Shown here one piece after another: positions 14,098 to 20,202 of a stretch of 20,202 nt of DNA. The stretch lies in NCBI GenBank assembly GCA_963966765.1, contig CAXAAR010000034.1:1-20202 (forward strand), written 5' to 3'. The DNA is from Aequoribacter sp003520285 (lineage in GTDB: Bacteria; Pseudomonadota; Gammaproteobacteria; Pseudomonadales; Halieaceae). Position 1 is the stretch's first letter. Every line of letters starts with the position of its first letter. Position numbers and translations under genes: made by a program. Below the pieces are notes generated by a model. It was not told where the DNA came from, made no database searches, and saw only the letters and a list, made by a program, of their open reading frames with translations.

Positions 14098-15780
14098 TCA
14101 TCGCGGCCCCCACTCCGCCAACTGCTGATCGTGCTTGATTTTCGCACGTTGATGCAACATGGCCTCATACACAGACTCTAGAGTCAACGCGTCGCGAGAT
14201 AAGCCTGGTAAAGAAATGAGAGCTTCCTCATTGAATTGCTGTTCTAAAGAACTGGAGCAATAGGCCCTGCCCCACCACTCTATGATGCGCGAGCTTGCCC
14301 TGTGCATTGCAACTTGCGAGGGTAATCTGTCCGATTTTTGCGCGTTTATATTGGAGCTACACGGCAACAAGTTCCATAAATCGTTATTAGGCCAACGAGC
14401 CCATGGAAACGCATGGTCAATATCCAGCTCTTTGCTACGCTTCCCCGTCCACGTGCAAGCGATCACATCTCCTTGTTCTCGCAGCTCATTGACTCGCGCT
14501 CGCACCTGACCGGTGAATCGAACTGAATCCTCCCAGCGGAAGGCATTTGCAAGCGAGGGACCACGATCACGGACACTATAATCCCAGCGAGCCATAAGCT
14601 GCTGCCATTCATGCACGATAGCCGGCTCCAGCCAGCACGCGTATTGCCCCAGCGTCTGCCAGATACCCGCTGGAACTTTCACGTCACCAAAGCGACTCAG
14701 GTACTCAAGGTTTACCATCACCCCAGTGCTAGAACGCGCAGGAGAGACATACCGCGTATCAAACACAGGCCTATTCGTACCGGGAAAAGTCGTGTAATGC
14801 GCTGGGTTCCTATGTATTGCGCGGCAAGCATCGATTAATGCTTGCTCTAAGATTTTGCCTCGCTCCACGGCTATACTGGCCCCCAACCGCAGTTCTGGGT
14901 CCGAAAAATCCACCAAAGCGTTAAAAGCCTGTTTGGCAAAACTTGGATTAGCCTTAGCAAGCTGGGGCAGCTGATACTGCAAGATCAATGGCTTATACTG
15001 CTTTAACCATAACAACCCCACCAGCCCTAAAGGAATCGTAACCGATTCATCGTCACGTTTTATAACTGCACCGGGGTAGCTCTCAGCAATACGAGATAAC
15101 ACCCGCAACAGACCTAACTTATAGGTCGCCGTTTTATCGTCGTTGATAATAATGTGGCGCAACAACGACAAACCACCAGTGCCATCATCAGGAATCTGAT
15201 ACGCCAAATACCCCCAGGTTACGTGTGTGCGCTCGGCATCCTGCGTTTGCGTCCACAATAACTTACGCAACGCTCTGTCTTTGGCGTATTGATCTAGCTC
15301 CTCAGGCAACACCTCATAAAATTGCCGCGCCGCATTCTCTTCGTCATCAGTACCTTGGCGCAGCAAAATAACAATCACACCACCTGGGTTTAAGAGCTCA
15401 GTCAGAATACGAAACGCGCGTGCGCGCTCACTGGGTTTTACATGTTGCCAGACGGCTGAGAGTAGAATCAGGTCAAAGCGGTAGCCAATGGTACGAACCC
15501 TAGCAAGGTCTGGCATCGAGTCATTTAACCACTCAATTCCGTAGCCCTTGGAGTTGGTAATGCCCTGCTGTCGCAGGTCGCTGGGTTCGACGGCAATCAC
15601 ATCCCAGCCTTTATCTGCCAGCCAGCGAGCATCGCGCCCCGAGCCAGCACCCACATCAAGTGCTAATCTGGGTTTAAGTGAGTCGAGGACAGAAAGCCAT
15701 GGCTGGTGCACGTCAGCGGAACTGATTGCATCGTATTGAGCAGCAAGGGCTTGGGGGGAGTGATCGTAATAATTCCCCAT
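14098..15780 (-). CDS. SAM-dependent methyltransferase fused to an HNH endonuclease
   Basis: The 560-residue protein has an N-terminal class I methyltransferase with motif I LALDVGAGSGRDARWLA (39-55), the acidic motif II end VIAVEPS, and FDLILLSAVWQHV then LLNPGGVIVILL. It lacks the NPPY or PCQ motif of classical DNA methyltransferases and looks more like methyltransferases of small molecules or RNA. After a roughly 230-residue helical linker comes an HNH domain: CTWTGKRSKELDIDHAFPW (442-460) and NDLWNLLP, with N477 and K482 completing the fold. The nuclease should be metal dependent. The ATG at 15780 has AGGGCAG shortly upstream. It lies 48 nt after the DUF2075-type gene and 49 nt before cas3, all in one direction. 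It is probably defence-related; the target of methylation is unknown. Confidence 0.8.
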   Translation of the reverse strand: MGNYYDHSPQALAAQYDAISSADVHQPWLSVLDSLKPRLALDVGAGSGRDARWLADKGWDVIAVEPSDLRQQGITNSKGYGIEWLNDSMPDLARVRTIGYRFDLILLSAVWQHVKPSERARAFRILTELLNPGGVIVILLRQGTDDEENAARQFYEVLPEELDQYAKDRALRKLLWTQTQDAERTHVTWGYLAYQIPDDGTGGLSLLRHIIINDDKTATYKLGLLRVLSRIAESYPGAVIKRDDESVTIPLGLVGLLWLKQYKPLILQYQLPQLAKANPSFAKQAFNALVDFSDPELRLGASIAVERGKILEQALIDACRAIHRNPAHYTTFPGTNRPVFDTRYVSPARSSTGVMVNLEYLSRFGDVKVPAGIWQTLGQYACWLEPAIVHEWQQLMARWDYSVRDRGPSLANAFRWEDSVRFTGQVRARVNELREQGDVIACTWTGKRSKELDIDHAFPWARWPNNDLWNLLPCSSNINAQKSDRLPSQVAMHRASSRIIEWWGRAYCSSSLEQQFNEEALISLPGLSRDALTLESVYEAMLHQRAKIKHDQQLAEWGPR

Positions 15781-15828
15781 TACTGCCCTGCCTTAACCAC
15801 ACGAGCCCTGTGCGAACAAAACTGACGC

Positions 15829-18213
15829 TCATAGCACTGCAAGAAACTCTCCTATAACGTCAAGAGTGACTGAATCATCAGGCGTCAAGACAATATCAGT
15901 ATATCCAAATGCGTCGGTTACCGGTTTAAGTCTGATCTCAGTTTGCACATCTACTCCATCCGCATCTGGGTGCTTCTCACTGTGATATTGTTTCACAGTA
16001 AACGTGCCTCCCACGTCAGGATCTTGTATGTCGCGGTGCTGCACTAAAACAATCTTGCCACGTCGACTACCCCCAACGTTTGAGTTAAACAAGCACCATG
16101 ATCCGTTTGGTATTCTCTTATTCATCGACTCACCCATGACCTGTGCCACAAAGTAGCCTTCACGGACGCGGATATGATCTGGGAGTTTTACCCAGTTACA
16201 GTTTTCAATATTTTGGTACGAACTAAACTCGCCAGCCGCAACCTTAAAATCATAAACAGGCACTGCGTCTTCAAATGGCTGAACACCAGAGAAAGGCAAG
16301 ACTTCGAACGGTAACCCATCATATTCCGTCAGTGGCTCCTTTGCCGTTGAATCAATACCTTGTAGTAAATTTTTGAAATATTGATTCGTTTCATGGTCGG
16401 TGCAGAAAATAAAACAACCCTTTTGACCCCGTGTCATGAGCGTTCGATAGGTATTTTTTATGATCAGGTCGGCGCGCTTGAGCGCTATCACAGAATCTGT
16501 CTTCAACAGCTTTTTATACCCCTTTATGGTCTTGTCGACGGAATCTCGTTTACTAGCATCCGTTACTGTGACGCCATCTCTGATTACAAAGTCATCGCCA
16601 ATAATGACCCCAACATAATCAACTTCAAGCCCCTGACATGTATGGATGCACCCAACCTCATGAACGGAATCGGGCGAAATAATCCAAAGGCTACCATCTT
16701 TTGATAAGTTCCATTGTGCCTCGAAACCATACTCCGGAATGCACACATCCATGGCCTTTGGATCTTTCTTACTTTTCCATTTCCAGCAATAACCAGCCAC
16801 CAACCTAGCTTTGTTTTTTAACCTGTTTCGTCTTTGAATCTCTGCACGAAGTTCGACTGGCGAATCAAAAACACGAAAGTCATATTCGGAAGTCTGCAGT
16901 TCAGTGTTCGCGGTCTCCCTCAACTGCAGCGCGTTATCCAGCCAAGCCAGGTAAGCATCGGATCCATTACATCTAAACTGAGAACTGAGCGACATTACTG
17001 TAACATCGGCTCCTAGCTTTCTCGCCCACCCAGATATCGTTTCTCGATTACCGACATCGGCAAACGTCACTGTTTGGTCTTCATCTAGAAAAAAGATACT
17101 CAACTTCGACGCTGCGATAATTTCCTTTACTTGGTGCTCGCCAAGATTGCCATAAAGTCCTGACTTCTCGTTCAGTCTATGCGCCTCGTCAACGATCAAG
17201 GCATCAAAAAAATCCGGCTCGGTTTCAATGTAAGAACCGGATCCCTTAAATAAGTTATTGATACGTGATTTGGTCATTGTCCCCGATAGTTGAGCAGCGT
17301 ACACCGATCTGGGCGCAGCATTTTTAGAGACATACTGCGCTACCAACTCTCTCCGGGTGAATTCAACCAACAAGTTCACCGCCACCACCGATTTACCCGT
17401 ACCTGGGCCACCCTCAACAATCAGCACTTGTTTTTTCCCCATGCGGGCTCGATGCGCAAGGTCCAGAGAATTTTCATAAACCAATTTTTGATCGTCGATC
17501 ATCAAAAACTCTTGCTTACCTTTCAGCATTGAAACCATGCTATCCGCCAAGGCCTTTGATGGTTTAATCCGCCCATGCTCAATGCGATACATAATGTCCC
17601 GAGTATCACCGTACTTGATGTGCGTCTTAAAAAATTGAGCTAGACGCTCAGCATCAGAAGAGATGAATACCGGCGCTTTGTCCGTATGCTCTCGGTAAAA
17701 GGGATCGTTTACCGCGTCGCCGGACCTAAGATTATGAAGGTATGCGCAGGGCAAAATTTGAATGTTTTCCTCACGCACTGTCTCGTTATAGTCAGTGATC
17801 AAGGCAGCATAGGTCCATGCCTGATATGAAGGATGGCTTGTCTCCGTTTGCCCGTGAGAAAATCGTGTGACAACGACGCCATCTTTGGAGGTAACTTGAA
17901 CTTCACTCCATTGCTTTAATTCGACGATGATCGCCACGTCGGTCTGATCAAAGCCTCGACCAGTTAAGATGAAGTCCACACGTTTGCTAGACAGAGGCAA
18001 CACATATTCGATTGAGACACCCGCGTCATCTGGAATCTCCGGGTCGATGAGCACATTAAACATGAACTGCATTGAATTCTTCCATGAGAGAATTTCGTTC
18101 GGTGCTGGTCGTTTGAAAAGTCTGCGCTCGAACTCCCGTTCGATAATTCCCTCAATATTGTTAGTCTTAACATCAGCCAGGAAATCATCTCTCTTACCGC
18201 TGTAAACCAGCAT
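15829..18213 (-). CDS. DUF2075-type ATPase/helicase with PD-(D/E)XK-like N-terminus and LexA/S24-like C-terminus
   Basis: The 794-residue protein has three parts. Residues about 65-105 show a PD-(D/E)XK-like core (D80, then E98 and K100 in VELKQW), suggesting a nuclease. Residues about 240-615 form a superfamily 1-like motor of the DUF2075 type: Walker A GGPGTGKS (268-275), DEAH (342-345), SSQFR (410-414), HTCQGLEVDYVGVI (524-537) and a final NTYRTLMTRGQKG. Residues about 650-794 are an S24 fold: VAAGE around A660-G661, the nucleophile S696 in VMGESM, and K741 in FTVKQY. LexA and UmuD cut themselves with the same Ser-Lys pair at a Cys/Ala-Gly bond. The ATG lies 2 nt after the pyrophosphohydrolase stop. 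A regulated, possibly damage-responsive motor is inferred. Confidence 0.85.
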   Translation of the reverse strand: MLVYSGKRDDFLADVKTNNIEGIIEREFERRLFKRPAPNEILSWKNSMQFMFNVLIDPEIPDDAGVSIEYVLPLSSKRVDFILTGRGFDQTDVAIIVELKQWSEVQVTSKDGVVVTRFSHGQTETSHPSYQAWTYAALITDYNETVREENIQILPCAYLHNLRSGDAVNDPFYREHTDKAPVFISSDAERLAQFFKTHIKYGDTRDIMYRIEHGRIKPSKALADSMVSMLKGKQEFLMIDDQKLVYENSLDLAHRARMGKKQVLIVEGGPGTGKSVVAVNLLVEFTRRELVAQYVSKNAAPRSVYAAQLSGTMTKSRINNLFKGSGSYIETEPDFFDALIVDEAHRLNEKSGLYGNLGEHQVKEIIAASKLSIFFLDEDQTVTFADVGNRETISGWARKLGADVTVMSLSSQFRCNGSDAYLAWLDNALQLRETANTELQTSEYDFRVFDSPVELRAEIQRRNRLKNKARLVAGYCWKWKSKKDPKAMDVCIPEYGFEAQWNLSKDGSLWIISPDSVHEVGCIHTCQGLEVDYVGVIIGDDFVIRDGVTVTDASKRDSVDKTIKGYKKLLKTDSVIALKRADLIIKNTYRTLMTRGQKGCFIFCTDHETNQYFKNLLQGIDSTAKEPLTEYDGLPFEVLPFSGVQPFEDAVPVYDFKVAAGEFSSYQNIENCNWVKLPDHIRVREGYFVAQVMGESMNKRIPNGSWCLFNSNVGGSRRGKIVLVQHRDIQDPDVGGTFTVKQYHSEKHPDADGVDVQTEIRLKPVTDAFGYTDIVLTPDDSVTLDVIGEFLAVL

Positions 18214-18215
18214 AT

Positions 18216-18563
18216 TCAGTATTCCGTGTATTTTTTCGCGCTGCCTTTGACAAAAGCAGACGGATACTTCGCAGCATTAAGTTCAATCTTATCGAGCGCT
18301 GCCTGATACAAATCAATCTCTAGCGTGTCAGCCAAGCGGACTAAATAAAGTAATACGTCGGCTATTTCTTGGGATACAGCGGCTTTTTTATCAAGCGGCA
18401 AATTGCGCGACTCTTCCTCAGTAAGCCACTGGAAATGCTCAATGAGCTCACCGGCTTCGCCTAGCAATGCCATAGTCAGATTTTTGGGGGAATGGAATTG
18501 TTCCCAGTCTCTATCTTCAGCAAATACTCGGAGTCGGTTAACTAAGTCAGGTAAGTCGCTCAT
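18216..18563 (-). CDS. MazG-like nucleotide pyrophosphohydrolase (dCTPase/RS21-C6 type)
   Basis: The 115-residue all-alpha protein matches the small MazG-like family. It has W20 and FHSPKNL (binding-pocket region), then EAGELIEHFQW with E36 and E39, and EIADVLLYLVRLAD with E66 and D69. These ExxE and ExxD pairs bind magnesium. The family hydrolyses (d)NTPs to the monophosphate and pyrophosphate; the RS21-C6/DCTPP1 branch prefers dCTP and modified cytidines. In this setting it might deplete or sanitise nucleotides, for example modified phage dNTPs, but that is inference. It lies 2 nt before the DUF2075-type gene and 86 nt after the helicase gene, so it is probably in the same transcript. AAAGG precedes the ATG by about 12 nt. 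Confidence 0.92.
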   Translation of the reverse strand: MSDLPDLVNRLRVFAEDRDWEQFHSPKNLTMALLGEAGELIEHFQWLTEEESRNLPLDKKAAVSQEIADVLLYLVRLADTLEIDLYQAALDKIELNAAKYPSAFVKGSAKKYTEY

Positions 18564-18649
18564 GGTTGGTGCTAGCCTTTCTTAATTCGTGATTGGGTTT
18601 CGGGCTCAGTATGCCAGATATCAAAAAATGAAGATAAAAACTGTTATTC

Positions 18650-20202
18650 CTATCCCACCGCCGCAACAAAAGCACTGTATAAATCACCGGGCAATCGATG
18701 CTCTAACCGCCATTTAATCGCCATTGGTTGCTCACCCTCGTGCGCTACATAGCTTGCTTTGCCCAAGCACCAAAACGCCCGGTCATCAGATGTCTCGCGA
18801 GCGAACAGTGCTATATCGGTATTTTGCTGCTCATGATTCACATATCGCTGGCCTGTGGGACTTTTTACGGTCGTACCCGACTGGCTCTCCCAGTGGATTA
18901 GCGTTTGGTTTATAGCGTAGTCGCGATACATGGTTGTTGGGCTAAAGCGCCCAGGAGTTTTACTCAGCGTAAAGGCCAGTACGTCACTTTGGTTGGCCTT
19001 AGACCATTTAACCCCCTCGCGCCAAGTCGGTGTTAATGCTCTATCGCCTTCACCAAAGGCCGCAAGTAATTCAATTCGAGTGTAGCGGGCATGTATTTGC
19101 AATGGTACGGGGCCGTTTAAGTCATAAGCTTGGTGCTTGTGGCTTACCCGTCGCCGTAGCAAAGGCAACAACTCCTCAAGCTCTTTCAATACCTGCGGAT
19201 GCTGCCAAAGCAAAGTGACAGCCTGCGCTAAAGTCATGTGCTTATCTTTCAATTCGTTCAAGAGTGGTGCTACAAGCATCCTCAGTAATCTTTGCTTACG
19301 CTCCACAAGCAAACTGATTTGCGGCGGTTGCGTTGCGCTCACCCAATTAATGAACTGGTCAATGCGCTCATAATCATCAACATGCAGCATACGTCCTATT
19401 GCAGCCCTGAGGGTTCCTTCATTGGGACCTTGTGGCAAGGTAGCCATACCGGCGCCTTCGCAAAGAGCACTCCATGAATTGTCGCCGCTGCCTTTGTAGA
19501 TATCCTCTAACTCTAAGCCGGTATGCGCTAGAAATGCTTTGAGAGAGACATCTGCGCCCCGCTCTTTTAATGTACGAAGCTCTGTTACGAGCGCTTTACG
19601 CGATGAGGGTATGGCGTTTTTAAGGCTGGCGAGCACGGTTTTCTGCGCGACCGGGTCTAATTCCATGTAACAACCCGATGGCAGATACGGAAAGCCCTCT
19701 CGCACTTGTCGCTCTATATCTTTACGTGTGCCGCCCAAAAGCGCGCCCAAGCGCTTATCGAACCGGAACGATTGGTTGTGCTGGCCCACAAAATCGAGCA
19801 CTGTGCACACCGCTTTGTTATGTGCTCGGCGCAGACCCCGGCCCAACTGCTGAATAAAGATGGTGGCGCTCTCGGTTGGGCGCAGCAGCAATAAGGTGTT
19901 CACCTTGGGTAAGTCGACCCCTTCGTTGAACACATCCACCGAGAACACGAACCGCAAGCTGCCGTCGTTTAGCTTGCGCAGCGTGCTCTCTCGTTCGTTG
20001 GATGCAGTTGTACCCGAAACGCTGGCCGCCGCTATGCCTGCCTCAGTGAACTTACGCGCCATAAATTGGGCGTGTGCCACGCTCACACAAAAACCCAAGC
20101 CGCTGGCAGTATCAATGGTCTCAACTTTGCTCCGTAGCTCGGCAATGACGCGCTTAACCCAAAGATCATCTGCCGTGTAAACATTTGAGAGGGCCTCGGT
20201 GT
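18650..20202 (-). CDS. Superfamily 2 helicase with C-terminal DUF3427 (5' end outside window)
   Basis: The frame is open to the right edge, and the 517 visible codons are the C-terminal part. The start at 20098 offered by the open frame is only an internal TTG: upstream codons read ALSNVYTADDLWVKRVIAEL and continue off the edge. Helicase domain 2 is visible with LGFCVSVAHAQFMARKF, FVFSVDVFNEGVDLPKV (motif V) and FIQQLGRGLRRAHNK (motif VI). The last 150 residues, from YTRIELLAAFGEG to a C-terminal LYSAFVAAVG, fit DUF3427. Proteins of this type often carry a PLD nuclease and the DEAD half at the N-terminus, which cannot be checked here. It is the first visible gene of the cassette and likely acts on DNA. 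Confidence 0.9.
   Translation of the reverse strand, partial: TEALSNVYTADDLWVKRVIAELRSKVETIDTASGLGFCVSVAHAQFMARKFTEAGIAAASVSGTTASNERESTLRKLNDGSLRFVFSVDVFNEGVDLPKVNTLLLLRPTESATIFIQQLGRGLRRAHNKAVCTVLDFVGQHNQSFRFDKRLGALLGGTRKDIERQVREGFPYLPSGCYMELDPVAQKTVLASLKNAIPSSRKALVTELRTLKERGADVSLKAFLAHTGLELEDIYKGSGDNSWSALCEGAGMATLPQGPNEGTLRAAIGRMLHVDDYERIDQFINWVSATQPPQISLLVERKQRLLRMLVAPLLNELKDKHMTLAQAVTLLWQHPQVLKELEELLPLLRRRVSHKHQAYDLNGPVPLQIHARYTRIELLAAFGEGDRALTPTWREGVKWSKANQSDVLAFTLSKTPGRFSPTTMYRDYAINQTLIHWESQSGTTVKSPTGQRYVNHEQQNTDIALFARETSDDRAFWCLGKASYVAHEGEQPMAIKWRLEHRLPGDLYSAFVAAVG

Noticed and set aside
14049..14168. Upstream extension of cas3 by 40 codons
   Set aside because: The added residues are unlike any Cas3 N-terminus and overlap the end of the methyltransferase-HNH gene. 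ATG 14048 has a proper ribosome-binding site.
18650..20098. DUF3427 helicase as a complete gene starting at 20098
   Set aside because: The codon at 20098 is a TTG inside the helicase domain and the frame stays open to the window edge, so the gene is partial.

Overview
The window looks like part of a gammaproteobacterial chromosome, possibly marine, with mid-range G+C. This rests on the style of the Cas proteins and on hypothetical proteins at the left end that resemble families I associate with marine gammaproteobacteria; I cannot name a genus. No rRNA, tRNA, integrase or insertion sequence is visible.

Left part (1-4.6 kb): small accessory genes in mixed orientation. A membrane-protein C-terminus runs in from the edge. 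Two paralogous coiled-coil/membrane-anchor proteins of the DUF1640 type (119-463 and 2120-2521, both minus) share a 122-bp identical block. Between them lie a lipoprotein (983-1360), a conserved hypothetical protein (1363-1920) and two copies of a short coding tail DMFGNTTCR-stop that differ only at synonymous sites. An HD-domain protein follows (2665-3117), then a minus-strand membrane-anchored, zinc-ribbon, phospholipase-D-like protein (3470-4243) and a possible small membrane protein (4393-4581).

Middle part (4.6-14.05 kb): a complete type I-C CRISPR-Cas locus. Genes on the minus strand read cas3, cas5, cas8c (with an internal cas11c start), cas7, cas4, cas1, cas2, then an AT-rich leader and an array of 24 identical 32-bp repeats, one single-mismatch repeat and one strongly degenerate terminal repeat, enclosing 25 spacers of 33-40 nt. 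All modules are present: adaptation (Cas1, Cas2, Cas4), crRNA processing (Cas5 in this subtype), Cascade (Cas5, Cas7, Cas8c, Cas11c) and the effector Cas3. One of the newest spacers encodes, in one frame, a motif I associate with adenosylcobalamin-dependent ribonucleotide reductases of phages.

Right part (14.1-20.2 kb): four tightly packed genes on the same strand, directly upstream of cas3: a DUF3427-type superfamily 2 helicase (5' end outside the window), a MazG/dCTPase-like nucleotide pyrophosphohydrolase, a DUF2075-type ATPase/helicase with an N-terminal PD-(D/E)XK-like nuclease and a C-terminal LexA/S24-like domain that keeps its Ala-Gly cleavage site, Ser and Lys, and a SAM-methyltransferase fused to an HNH nuclease. 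Gaps are 86, 2, 48 and 49 nt, so the cassette and the cas genes could be read as one long unit. The gene content resembles a defence island. The four-gene cassette is the best candidate for an insufficiently described system.
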